A DNA stretch of 64,000 nucleotides. Origin: PALSA-505 sp036501145. GTDB taxonomy: Bacteria; Actinomycetota; Actinomycetes; Streptosporangiales; Streptosporangiaceae. The notes below the pieces were generated by a model that had not been told where the DNA came from, made no database searches, and saw nothing but the letters and a program-made list of their open reading frames with translations. The stretch covers positions 1 to 64,000 of the forward strand of contig DASYAV010000045.1 of NCBI GenBank assembly GCA_036501145.1. The letters run 5' to 3'. The translations under genes were made by a program, and so were the position numbers. Shown one piece after another: positions 40,157 to 48,368 of the stretch. Each line of letters starts with the position of its first letter. Positions within the stretch are counted from its first letter, which is position 1.

Positions 40157-41167
40157 GTGGCCGTGACGATCCGCGAGGTCGCCGACGCCGCCGGCGTGTC
40201 CACGGCCACGGTCTCCCGGGCACTGTCCGGGGTGCAGACCGTCGATCCGGAGCTGGTCGAGCGGGTCAGGCAGTCCGCCGACCGGCTCGGCTACCGGGCC
40301 AACCGAGTCGCCAGGGCGCTGCGCCGGCAGTCCACTCAGACCGTCGGCCTGGTCGTCCCGGACATCACCGACCCGTTCTACCCCGCGGTGGTGCGGGCGA
40401 TCGAGCGGGAACTGCGCCGGGCCGGGCTCAGCCTGCTGCTGTGCGACTCGGGCAACGACCCCGAGGTCGAGGCCGAGCTGCTGCGGAACCTGTACGACCA
40501 CCAGGTCGACGGGCTGCTCGTCAGCGCCTGCGACCGGACCGCGAGCCGGCCCGCCGTCCAGCTGGCGGCCAGCCGGACACCGCTGCTGCAGATCGACCAG
40601 CGCGCCGTGGCCGAGCTGCCTTACGTCGGGGTGGAGCAGGCCGACGCGATGCGCCAGGTCGTCGAGCACCTGCTCGGCCAGGGCTGCCGCAGCTTCGGCT
40701 ACCTCGGGGCCAGGCCGGAGACGTCGGCCGGCCAGGAGCGGCTCGACGGATTCCTCGCCCACGCCAAGCAGGCCGATCCCGCTGCGGCGGACCGGGTGCA
40801 GCTGGGCGACGTCTCGGTGGCCTGGGGATACGAGGCGACGGCCAGGCTGCTGGAGGCCGGGCCGGCGCCGGAGGCGATCGTCTGCGGCAGCGACCTGGCC
40901 GCCATCGGTGCCCTTCAGGCGCTGCGTGAGCGTGGGGTCAGTGTGCCTGCCGACGTCGCGGTCACCGGATTCGACGACACGGTGCTCGCGGTGGCCTGCG
41001 ACCCGCCGCTGACCTCGGTCCGGCAGCCGCTGGAGGAGCTGGGCACCCAGGCGGTGCAGGAGCTGACCGCGGCCATCGAGGCGCACCTCCCGCAGCCACG
41101 GTCGGTGCTGCTGAATGCCGACCTCGCGGTCCGGGAGTCCTCGCGGCGCAGCCCGCAGGCCGGCTGA
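40157..41167 (+). CDS. LacI family transcriptional regulator
   Basis: A 336-residue regulator. The N-terminal helix-turn-helix is IREVADAAGVSTATVSRALS and the hinge helix follows (RVARALRRQSTQTVGLVVPD). The periplasmic-binding-protein-like effector domain runs to the end, with DITDPFYPAVVRAIERELRR and AVTGFDDTVLAVACDPPLTS as typical landmarks. The effector is probably a sugar or related small molecule. No transport or sugar genes adjoin, so its target is unclear. The GTG at 40157 has GAGGGGG upstream. It is convergent with the isochorismatase-fold gene. Confidence 0.86.
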   Translation: MAVTIREVADAAGVSTATVSRALSGVQTVDPELVERVRQSADRLGYRANRVARALRRQSTQTVGLVVPDITDPFYPAVVRAIERELRRAGLSLLLCDSGNDPEVEAELLRNLYDHQVDGLLVSACDRTASRPAVQLAASRTPLLQIDQRAVAELPYVGVEQADAMRQVVEHLLGQGCRSFGYLGARPETSAGQERLDGFLAHAKQADPAAADRVQLGDVSVAWGYEATARLLEAGPAPEAIVCGSDLAAIGALQALRERGVSVPADVAVTGFDDTVLAVACDPPLTSVRQPLEELGTQAVQELTAAIEAHLPQPRSVLLNADLAVRESSRRSPQAG

Positions 41168-41187
41168 CCGCGGCGCCGCCGGCCAGG

Positions 41188-41841
41188 TCAGCGGGGCGGC
41201 GGTGCCGCGGCGAGCAGCGAGCAGACCTCGGCGGTGCTGGTGATGATCGCGTCTCCGGCGAAGCCCATGTTCGCCAGCGCGCGCTCACCGGCGGCCTGGT
41301 CGCCCGCCCCGCACGCGTCGCGCACCACGATCGGGATGTAGCCCAGGTCGGCGGAGTGCCGCACGGTGGGCTCGATGCCGACCTCGGTGGCGACTCCGGC
41401 GATCAGGTAGGCTCGCACCCCGCAGTCGCGCAGCACGATGTCCAGCGGGGTGCCCTCGAACGCCGACATGGTGATCTTGTCAAGAACGGCTTCGCCGGGC
41501 CGCGGTGCGAGTTCGCCGACCAGCTGGAAGCCGGGCGAGCCGTGCGGGATCAGCGGCCGGGTGTCGGCGGCACGCTGCTTGTGCTGCCAGATCTTGGCCT
41601 GGCGGAGCTGGTAGACGCCGGCCAGCTCAGCGGGCATGAAGTAATGCCGGGTGAACACCGTGCGCACACCCTGCTCGCGGGTGGCGGCCAGCAGCCGCCG
41701 CACGTTGGCCAGCACCCGGTCGCCGCCGGCGATCTGGCCCAGGATCCCGGCCTGCATGTCGTAGACCACGAAGGCCAGCCGGGACGGATCCAGGGCGTCG
41801 GCCAGCGACTCGGGAACCTCGAGCCCGTTGAAGCGGTCCAC
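41188..41841 (-). CDS. Isochorismatase-fold hydrolase lacking the nucleophilic cysteine
   Basis: A 217-residue protein of the isochorismatase-like superfamily. The catalytic aspartate is in FVVYDMQAGIL and the catalytic lysine in VLDKITMSAFEGTPLD. The position of the nucleophilic cysteine in cysteine-hydrolase members is glycine here (GVATEVGIEPTVRHSADLG), as in true isochorismatases. It is therefore unlikely to be an ordinary amidase such as nicotinamidase. It lies next to the PucR-type regulator and the purine genes. A role in that pathway is possible, and so is hydrolysis of a vinyl ether. The substrate is not established. Confidence 0.78.
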   Translation of the reverse strand: MDRFNGLEVPESLADALDPSRLAFVVYDMQAGILGQIAGGDRVLANVRRLLAATREQGVRTVFTRHYFMPAELAGVYQLRQAKIWQHKQRAADTRPLIPHGSPGFQLVGELAPRPGEAVLDKITMSAFEGTPLDIVLRDCGVRAYLIAGVATEVGIEPTVRHSADLGYIPIVVRDACGAGDQAAGERALANMGFAGDAIITSTAEVCSLLAAAPPPR

Positions 41842-41886
41842 CTCCCGGATGCTACCGGGACGTCCCGGCTCCCCGGCGCAGGCCGG

Positions 41887-43602
41887 CTACGGCCGGCCTG
41901 TCTCCGCCCGGCCCGGGCCTGGCTGGCCGGTGCCTGGCTGGCCGGTGCCTGGCTGGCCCGCCGCGCTCAGCGCCAGGAAGAAGTCGACCTGGTCGCCGAG
42001 TGAGGACAGGTCGCGGCCGGTGAGTTCCTCGATCCGCCGGATCCGGTAGCGCAGCGTGTTGACGTGCACGTGCAGCCGCGCCGCGCAGGCCTGCCACGAG
42101 CCGGAGCAGGCCAGGAACGCGGCGAGCGTCGGCACCAGCTGGGTGCCGCGCCGCTGGTCGTAGCGCCGCAGCGGCCCGAGCAGCCGGTCGCGGAACGAGC
42201 CCAGCACACCCGGTGGCACGCTGGCCAGCAGCATGGCGTGCGTGCCGCCCTCGTCCCCGGTGGCCACGGCCACCGGCCCGGGCCGCAGCCCGGCCAGCCG
42301 CCGCGCGCCGCGCGCACCGCGCACCGCCCCGGCCAGCGCGCCGGCTCCGGTGACGGGATCGCTGATGCCCACGGTGAGCGTGCCGCCGCGCAGGCCCGCG
42401 GCCAGCGCCGGCTGGGCATCCCGGATCCGGGCGGCTAGCGTGCGGGCTGCGGCACCGGGGGCCACCGCAGCCAGTTCGCCGGCCAGCGGGGCCAGCACGA
42501 GCACCTCACCGGAGTCCAGCCCGAGCACCAGCCGCCCGGTGGCCGGCCGCACCAGCTCATCGGCCAGGTCGGCGGCCTGCCCGGCCAAGGCGTCGGGCAG
42601 CCCGGCCTGACCGGCCTGGGCCCCGGGCGGCCTGGCCAGCCTGCCCGCGGGCTCTTCGCGCAGCGCCACCGCCAGGTAGCCGCCAGCCCCCGCCTCCTGC
42701 CCCGGCCCTCTGCTCTGACCCGTCACCGGCAGCTCAGCGGCGCGCATCAGCGTGGCCAGCTCGGCCGGGTCCGCGCTGCTGACCAGCGCGGTCACGATCT
42801 GCTGGCCGAGCCGCCGCCCGGCGCGGCGGCCGGCGTCCAGCCTGGCCCGCTCCACCGCGATGTCCGCGGCCAGCTCGGCGGCCGGCTCGGGGGCCTCGCC
42901 GGCTCCCCCGCGGGCGATCCCGGCGCAGGCCAGGAACCAGCCGGTGAGCCCGGGCGGCCCGCCCGCCGCCAGCAGCGTGTAGTCCTGGCCACCAGCCCGC
43001 GCCGTGGCGGGCAGACCTGGCGCGGTGAGGTACTCCCGGGCCAGCCGCAGCGCCAGCGCCGCAGCCATCTGCCCGCCGGTGCCCGCGACCGGCCGGCCGG
43101 CCGCCGTGATCAGCCAGCCGCCAGCGGGCAGATCCGGGGCGGCCATCTCGAACAGCGCACCGAGGCCGGCGCCCGTGCTGACCGCGGACAGCATCCGCCG
43201 GTGGCGGCCCAGCGCCCGGGACGCCGCCGCGGCCCGGTCGCCGGACAGCCGCCGCATCACCTCGTCGGTGACCGTACCGAACGACGTCTCGGCGGGCACC
43301 GCGAGCAGCGGCAGTCCGTGCCGGGTGCACGACCGCACCAGCTCGGCGGGCACCGGCCCCAGCGCCTCTCCGGCGGCCAGCACGGCCGCCCCGGCGCGGG
43401 CCAGCGCGGCGGTGAACCGGTCGGCATCACCCGGCTCCCGGCACCAGATGAGCCCGGTCAGCACCAGCTCTCCCCCGGACAGGTAGCGGCCGGGATCGGG
43501 CAGGTCGGTGGTGTACACCCGGCGCACCGGCCGGTCCTGGCGGCCGGCCGCCAGCAGCCGCAGCCCAAGCCCGGGCAGCCCGGGCAGCTCGGCGACTTGC
43601 AT
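41887..43602 (-). CDS. PucR family transcriptional regulator
   Basis: A 571-residue regulator. The N-terminal PucR domain contains RVYTTDLPDPGRYLSGGELV. The C-terminal PucR helix-turn-helix is GSWQACAARLHVHVNTLRYR then IRRIEELTGRDLSSLGDQVD. Proteins of this type control purine catabolism in Bacillus and actinobacteria. It is divergent from the uraD-uraH-uricase-xdh operon across 117 bases, the expected position for its pathway regulator. A Gly/Gln/Pro/Thr tail comes from 15-base repeats near the 3' end. The start gives MQVAELPGLPGLGLRLLAAG, the usual N terminus. Confidence 0.87.
   Translation of the reverse strand: MQVAELPGLPGLGLRLLAAGRQDRPVRRVYTTDLPDPGRYLSGGELVLTGLIWCREPGDADRFTAALARAGAAVLAAGEALGPVPAELVRSCTRHGLPLLAVPAETSFGTVTDEVMRRLSGDRAAAASRALGRHRRMLSAVSTGAGLGALFEMAAPDLPAGGWLITAAGRPVAGTGGQMAAALALRLAREYLTAPGLPATARAGGQDYTLLAAGGPPGLTGWFLACAGIARGGAGEAPEPAAELAADIAVERARLDAGRRAGRRLGQQIVTALVSSADPAELATLMRAAELPVTGQSRGPGQEAGAGGYLAVALREEPAGRLARPPGAQAGQAGLPDALAGQAADLADELVRPATGRLVLGLDSGEVLVLAPLAGELAAVAPGAAARTLAARIRDAQPALAAGLRGGTLTVGISDPVTGAGALAGAVRGARGARRLAGLRPGPVAVATGDEGGTHAMLLASVPPGVLGSFRDRLLGPLRRYDQRRGTQLVPTLAAFLACSGSWQACAARLHVHVNTLRYRIRRIEELTGRDLSSLGDQVDFFLALSAAGQPGTGQPGTGQPGPGRAETGRP
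41917..41958 (-). repeat. 15-bp tandem repeat at the 3' end of the PucR gene
   Basis: 2.8 copies of a 15-base unit (GCCTGGCTGGCCGGT on the plus strand) encode repeated GQPGT pentapeptides at the C terminus of the regulator. The repeat preserves the frame and probably varies in copy number. Confidence 0.8.
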
Positions 43603-43719
43603 ACCAGCACGATAGACGGCTGCCCTTGGAGGAAGCTACAAAGCTGCGGCCGCGCCACGCCGCCGATTCATCTGATCGCGTGCTACCGTTCCGGCCGCCG
43701 GCTTGGTTGGCTGTCCCCT

Positions 43720-44226
43720 ATGACCGCTACCGGCTCGTCCGCACTGCTGCTCGCCGCGTTCAACACCGCCGCCACCGTGGACGCGGAACGGGACGCCGCC
43801 CGCTGCTGCGCGTCCCGCCCATTCGCCGCGGCGATCGCGGCCGGGCGGCCGTATGCGGACCTGGACGCGCTCGACGCGGCCATCGACGCCGAGTTCGGCA
43901 GGCTCGGCTGGCCCGAGATCGCCGGGGCGGTCGCGGACCACCCGCGGATCGGCGGCCCCACCGCGGCGGGCTGGTCGCGGGCCGAGCAGGCCGGCGCCGC
44001 GGCCGCGGCCCAGGACGTCGCGGCCGGCCTGGCCGACGGCAACCAGGCCTACCAGGAGAAGTTCGGGCACGTCTTCCTGGTCTGCGCCAGCGGGCTGACC
44101 GCCGGGCAGATGCTGGACCAGCTGCGGGCCAGGCTGGGCAACGACCCGGCCACCGAGCGGCAGGTCGCCGCCGACGAACTGCGGAAGATCACCCGGCTGC
44201 GGATGCGGAAGCTGCTGGGCGGATGA
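43720..44226 (+). CDS. uraD: 2-oxo-4-hydroxy-4-carboxy-5-ureidoimidazoline (OHCU) decarboxylase
   Basis: A 168-residue protein of the uric acid pathway that decarboxylates OHCU to S-allantoin. Conserved motifs are DHPRIGG with the catalytic histidine near residue 67, and NQAYQEKFGHVFLVCASG, the signature of the family. Length and all-helical character match UraD. ATG 43720 starts MTATGSSALLLAAFNTA. No strong ribosome site is visible and the frame is open upstream. The stop overlaps the next gene's ATG (ATGA). It is the first gene of the operon divergent from PucR. Confidence 0.88.
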   Translation: MTATGSSALLLAAFNTAATVDAERDAARCCASRPFAAAIAAGRPYADLDALDAAIDAEFGRLGWPEIAGAVADHPRIGGPTAAGWSRAEQAGAAAAAQDVAAGLADGNQAYQEKFGHVFLVCASGLTAGQMLDQLRARLGNDPATERQVAADELRKITRLRMRKLLGG

Positions 44227-44561
44227 GCGTGTCCACGCACGTGCTGGACACCGCGGCCGGGCGGCCCGCGGCCGGCGTCGCGGTGCGGCTGGACCGCCGG
44301 GATCCGGGCGGCGGCTGGACCGAACTGGCCAGCGGGCAGACGGGGCCGGACGGGCGGCTGTCCGGCTGGCTGCCCGAGGGCCAGCCCGCGGCCGGGCGGC
44401 ACCGGCTCACCTTCGGCACCGGCGGCTACTTCGCCGGGCGGGGTGTGGTCACGCTGTACCCGGAGGTCACCATTACCTTCGAGGTCAGCGAGGCCGGCGG
44501 GCACTACCACCTGCCGCTGCTGGTCAGCCCGTTCGGCTATTCCACCTACCGAGGGAGCTGA
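44223..44561 (+). CDS. uraH: 5-Hydroxyisourate hydrolase (transthyretin-like)
   Basis: A 112-residue transthyretin-related protein that opens 5-hydroxyisourate, the uricase product, to OHCU. Diagnostic motifs are STHVLDTAAGRPAAGVAVRL at the N terminus, the central YPEVTITFEV with HYHLPLLVSPFGYSTYRGS, and the C-terminal tetrapeptide YRGS that separates enzymes from vertebrate transthyretin. The ATG overlaps the uraD stop and the TGA is followed 3 bases later by uricase, so the three are tightly coupled. Confidence 0.93.
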   Translation: MSVSTHVLDTAAGRPAAGVAVRLDRRDPGGGWTELASGQTGPDGRLSGWLPEGQPAAGRHRLTFGTGGYFAGRGVVTLYPEVTITFEVSEAGGHYHLPLLVSPFGYSTYRGS

Positions 44562-44564
44562 CCG

Positions 44565-45455
44565 GTGGCCATCGTGCTCGGGCCGAACCAGTACGGCAAG
44601 GAAGAGATCCGCCTGGTGCGGCTGACCCGCGGCGCCACCAGCCATCAGATCCGCGATCTCACCGTCAGCGTCACGCTGACCGGAGACATGACCGCGGCCC
44701 ACCTGACCGGGGACAACGCCGCCGTGCTGCCTACCGACACGCAGAAGAACACCGTGTACGCGTTCGCCGCTCAGTACGGCATCGGTCCGCTGGAGGCGTT
44801 CGCGCTGCGGCTCGCCCGGCACTTCACCGAATCCCAGGCCAGCATCGCCACCGCCCGGGTGAGCATCGCCGAGCACGGCTGGGACCCGGTCGGCGGCACC
44901 GGCCACTCGTTCGCCCGGCGCGGCGGCGAGACCCGGACCGCGGTGGTCAGCTACGACGGCCGCACCGCCGGGGCCGTCTCCGGGCTGGCCGGCCTCACCC
45001 TGCTCAACTCGGCGGGCTCGGAATTCCACGGCTTCATCCGCGACCGGTTCACCACGCTGGCCGAGACCACCGACCGGATCCTGGCCACCGACGTGTCCGC
45101 CCGCTGGCGGCACACCGACGTGCCGCTGGACGGCGGCTGCGACTGGGACGCCTCGCACGCCGCGGCCCGGGACCACCTGATCGAGGGGTTCGCACAGACC
45201 CGCAGCCTGTCGCTGCAGCAGACCCTGTACGCCATGGGCCACCGCGTGCTAGCGCACCGGCCGGAGATCGCCGAGGTCCGGCTGGCCCTGCCCAACCGGC
45301 ATCACTTCACCGTCGACCTGGCGCCGTTCGGCCTGCCCAACCCGGGCGAGGTGCTGTACGCCGCGGACCGGCCGTACGGGCTGATCGAGGGTACGGTGCT
45401 GCGCGACGACGCCCCAGCTACCTCCGCGTCCCCGCTCGATGGCCTGGCCTGGTAA
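44565..45455 (+). CDS. Urate oxidase (uricase)
   Basis: A 296-residue cofactor-free oxidase that converts urate and O2 to 5-hydroxyisourate and H2O2. Visible motifs are the N-terminal NQYGKEEIRLVRL, with the catalytic lysine, and LPTDTQKNTVYAFA, with the catalytic threonine of the Lys-Thr dyad. NRHHFTVDL near residue 245 completes the site. Length is normal. The GTG start at 44565 gives MAIVLGPNQYGK. It sits 3 bases after uraH and 3 bases before the xanthine dehydrogenase FAD subunit gene, so substrate production and removal are co-expressed. Confidence 0.94.
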   Translation: MAIVLGPNQYGKEEIRLVRLTRGATSHQIRDLTVSVTLTGDMTAAHLTGDNAAVLPTDTQKNTVYAFAAQYGIGPLEAFALRLARHFTESQASIATARVSIAEHGWDPVGGTGHSFARRGGETRTAVVSYDGRTAGAVSGLAGLTLLNSAGSEFHGFIRDRFTTLAETTDRILATDVSARWRHTDVPLDGGCDWDASHAAARDHLIEGFAQTRSLSLQQTLYAMGHRVLAHRPEIAEVRLALPNRHHFTVDLAPFGLPNPGEVLYAADRPYGLIEGTVLRDDAPATSASPLDGLAW

Positions 45456-45458
45456 GCG

Positions 45459-46382
45459 ATGGACTTCCTGCGTCCCCTCACGCTGGCCGCCGCGCTGCAG
45501 GCCAAGGCCGGGCGGCCGGACGCGGTGCCGGTGGCCGGCGGCACCGACGTGATGGTCGAGATCAACTTCGGCCAGCGGCGGCCGGACGCGCTGCTGGACC
45601 TGACCAGGGCCGCCGAACTCGGTGAGGCCGGCCCGGACCGCGATGTGCTCAGGATGGGAGCCGGGGTGAGCTACGCGCGGATCATCGGCGATTACGCCGG
45701 CCCGCTGCCCGGGCTGGCCATGGCGGCGCGCACGGTCGGCTCGCCGCAGATCCGCAACCGGGGCACGGTGGGCGGCAACCTGGGCTCGGCCTCGCCGGCC
45801 GGCGACATGCACCCGGTGCTGCTGGCCTGCGGCGCGCAGGTCGAGGTGGCCTCGGTGCGGGGCACCCGGCTGATCCCGGCCGCGGAGTTCTTCACCGGGC
45901 CGAAGCGGAGCGTGCTGGAGCCCGACGAGCTGATCACCGCGTTCTGGATCGCGCCGGCGGCAGGGCCACAGCAGTTCGCCAAGATCGGCACCAGGAACGC
46001 GATGGTGATAGCGGTGTGCTCGTTCGCACTGAGCCTGTGGCCGGCCGGCCGCCCCGGCGCGGCGAACGGGAACGGGAACCCGGGGACGGTCGGCACCGGT
46101 ATCGGCTCGGCGGGCCCGGTGCCGCTGCGGGCTACCGCGGCCGAGGAGTTCCTGGCCGGTGAGCTGGCCGCCGCCGGGCTGTGGGAGTCGCGCGGGCCGC
46201 TGCCCGCCGCGGCGGCGCGGCGGTTCGGCGAACTGGTGGCCGCCGCGGCGCGGCCGATCGACGACGTGCGCGGCACCGCGGCCTACCGGCGGCACGCCCT
46301 GGCCGTGCTGGCCCGGCGCACCCTCGGCTGGGCCTGGGACAGCTACCGGGAGAACCGCTCGGGGCAGGAGACGCCGCGGTGA
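45459..46382 (+). CDS. Xanthine dehydrogenase FAD-binding subunit
   Basis: A 307-residue FAD subunit of a three-part molybdenum hydroxylase. FAD-binding motifs are VPVAGGTDVMVEIN near residue 25 and NRGTVGGNLGSASPAGD near residues 104-120. The C-terminal CO_deh_flav domain ends with RRHALAVLARRTLG. It passes electrons from the 2Fe-2S subunit to NAD+ or another acceptor. A Gly/Asn-rich insert (NGNGNPGTVGTGIGS) interrupts the C-terminal part. It lies in the operon right after uricase and before the Fe-S subunit gene. Confidence 0.88.
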   Translation: MDFLRPLTLAAALQAKAGRPDAVPVAGGTDVMVEINFGQRRPDALLDLTRAAELGEAGPDRDVLRMGAGVSYARIIGDYAGPLPGLAMAARTVGSPQIRNRGTVGGNLGSASPAGDMHPVLLACGAQVEVASVRGTRLIPAAEFFTGPKRSVLEPDELITAFWIAPAAGPQQFAKIGTRNAMVIAVCSFALSLWPAGRPGAANGNGNPGTVGTGIGSAGPVPLRATAAEEFLAGELAAAGLWESRGPLPAAAARRFGELVAAAARPIDDVRGTAAYRRHALAVLARRTLGWAWDSYRENRSGQETPR

Positions 46383-46410
46383 GCCGGGCTGGAGTGAGTG
46401 AGGTGCAGCG

Positions 46411-46956
46411 ATGCGGGTGAACCTGCGGGTGAACGGCCGGCCGGTCACCGCCGACGACGTGTGGGAGGGCGAGAGCCTGCTGTTCGTGCTGCGTGAGCGG
46501 CTCGGCCTGCCCGGCTCGAAGAACGCCTGCGAGCAGGGCGAATGCGGATCGTGCACGGTCTACCTGGATGACCGCCCGGTGTGCGCGTGCCTGGTCGCGG
46601 CCGGCCAGGCCGAGGGGCGGGCGGTGGTCACGATCGAGGGCCTGGCCGGGCCGGCCGGCTCCTCGCCCACCGGCGGCCTGGAGCCGGTGCAGCAGGCGTT
46701 CCTGGAGGCGGGGGCGGTGCAGTGCGGCTTCTGCACGCCCGGGCTGATCGTGCAGGCGCACGACCTGCTGCACCGGACGGTGGACGCGGGCCGGCCGGTG
46801 CCCGGCGACGCCGAGATCCGGGAGGCACTGGCCGGGAACCTGTGCCGGTGCACCGGCTACGAGAAGATCATGGACGCGGTCCGGCTCGCCGCGGCCCGCA
46901 AGGCCGCCACGGCCGGCCCGGCGGCCGGTGCGGCCAGCCGGGAGGGGCAGCCGTGA
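46411..46956 (+). CDS. Xanthine dehydrogenase [2Fe-2S] subunit
   Basis: A 181-residue iron-sulfur subunit. The plant-type 2Fe-2S cluster is bound by CEQGECGSCTVYLDDRPVC (residues 40-58). The second cluster uses CGFCTPG near 109 and CRCTGYEKI near 147. This two-domain layout is that of the small subunit of xanthine dehydrogenase and related molybdenum hydroxylases. The stop overlaps the GTG of the deaminase gene. A chaperone of the XdhC type is not in the window. Confidence 0.92.
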   Translation: MRVNLRVNGRPVTADDVWEGESLLFVLRERLGLPGSKNACEQGECGSCTVYLDDRPVCACLVAAGQAEGRAVVTIEGLAGPAGSSPTGGLEPVQQAFLEAGAVQCGFCTPGLIVQAHDLLHRTVDAGRPVPGDAEIREALAGNLCRCTGYEKIMDAVRLAAARKAATAGPAAGAASREGQP

Positions 46957-48368
46957 GCGATCTCATCCCGGTGGTCATCGACGGGTGCGCGGTCGCCACC
47001 ATGGACGGCTCCGGCCCCGGCGACACCGGCAACGAATACGCCGCCGGGCACGTCATCGTCAGCGACGGCCGGATCGCGGCGGTGGGCCCCGGCCGCGCAC
47101 CCCGCGTGGACGGGGCCAGGGTGGTCGACGGCACCGGCTGCCTGGCCACGCCTGGGCTGGTGAACACGCACCATCACCTGTACCAGTGGCTCACCCAGGG
47201 CCGGGCGCAGCAGTGCGGCCTGTTCGGCTGGCTCACTGAGCTGTACCCGGTGTGGGCGCGCATCGACCCCGACCAGGTGCACGCCGCGGCCACCGCCGGG
47301 CTGGCCTGGCTGGCGCTGACCGGGTGCACGACCAGTACCGACCACCACTACGTCTTCCCGGCGCGGGGCGGCGCGGCCTACGCCGAGCCGCTCGAGGCCG
47401 AGATCGCCGCGGCCGCCGCCGTCGGGCTGCGCTTCCACCCGTGCCGGGGCTCGATGGATCTCGGCGAGTCCCGGGGCGGGCTGCCACCGGACGCCGCGGT
47501 CGAGGACACCGGCGCGGCGCTGGCCGCGACCGCGGCCGCGATCGAGAAGTTCCACGACCCGGCGCCGGACTCGATGCTGCGCATCGCCGTCGGCCCGTGC
47601 TCCCCGTTCTCGGCCAGCGACGAGCTGATGCGCGAGTCCGCCGCGCTGGCCCGGGCCACCGGCACCCGGCTGCACACCCACCTGGCCGAGACCAGGGACG
47701 AGGAGGAACAGCTCCGGGCGAAGACCGGCCGGTCTCCCGCCGAGTACGCCGACGAGCTCGGCTGGCTGGCCGGTGACGTCTGGCTGGCGCACGGCGTGCA
47801 CCTGGCCGCCGGCGCGGTGCGCCGCCTCGCGGCGGCCGGCACCGGGGTCGCGCACTGCCCCAGCTCCAACGGGAGGCTCGGCTCGGGCATCGCCCCGGTC
47901 CGCGAGATGCTGGCCGCGGGCGTCCCGGTTGGCCTGGGTGTGGACGGGCCTTCGTCGGGAGACGCGGCGTCGATGGTCGGCGAGCTGCGGCAGGCGCTGC
48001 TGGCCGCCCGCTCGCGCGGCACCGACGGCGCCGGCGCGCTGACCGCCCGGCAGGCGCTGTGGCTGGGCACCCGCGGCGGGGCGCGCTGCCTGGGCCGGGA
48101 CGGCGAGCTCGGCTCGCTGCGGCCCGGCGGGCTGGCCGACGTGGCGGTGTGGCGGCTGGACACGCTGGCCAGCGACGCGCTGGCGCACGGCCCCGGCGGC
48201 GACCCGGTCACCGCGCTGGTGTTCGGCCCGCCCGCCCCGGTGGCGCTGCTGCTGGCCGGCGGGCGCCGGCTGGTCGAGGACGGCGAGCTGCGCACCGCCG
48301 ACACCGCCGCCGCGGTCCGTGGCGTGCGGGCGGCCCGCGCCAGGCTGTTCGGGGAGGAGGCACAGTGA
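46953..48368 (+). CDS. 8-Oxoguanine/guanine-type deaminase (amidohydrolase)
   Basis: A 471-residue metal-dependent amidohydrolase. Metal-binding motifs are NTHHHLYQWL (HxH type), the histidine in RLHTHLAETRDE, the AHGVHLAAGAV histidine and the aspartate in LGVDGPSSGDAA. The block QCGLFGWLTELYPVWARIDP matches the 8-oxoguanine deaminase branch rather than classic guanine deaminase. Such enzymes give urate from 8-oxoguanine, or xanthine if guanine is accepted, feeding this pathway. GTG 46953 overlaps the Fe-S subunit stop and has GGAGGGG upstream. It lies inside the xdh operon, between the small and large subunit genes. Confidence 0.84.
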   Translation: MSDLIPVVIDGCAVATMDGSGPGDTGNEYAAGHVIVSDGRIAAVGPGRAPRVDGARVVDGTGCLATPGLVNTHHHLYQWLTQGRAQQCGLFGWLTELYPVWARIDPDQVHAAATAGLAWLALTGCTTSTDHHYVFPARGGAAYAEPLEAEIAAAAAVGLRFHPCRGSMDLGESRGGLPPDAAVEDTGAALAATAAAIEKFHDPAPDSMLRIAVGPCSPFSASDELMRESAALARATGTRLHTHLAETRDEEEQLRAKTGRSPAEYADELGWLAGDVWLAHGVHLAAGAVRRLAAAGTGVAHCPSSNGRLGSGIAPVREMLAAGVPVGLGVDGPSSGDAASMVGELRQALLAARSRGTDGAGALTARQALWLGTRGGARCLGRDGELGSLRPGGLADVAVWRLDTLASDALAHGPGGDPVTALVFGPPAPVALLLAGGRRLVEDGELRTADTAAAVRGVRAARARLFGEEAQ

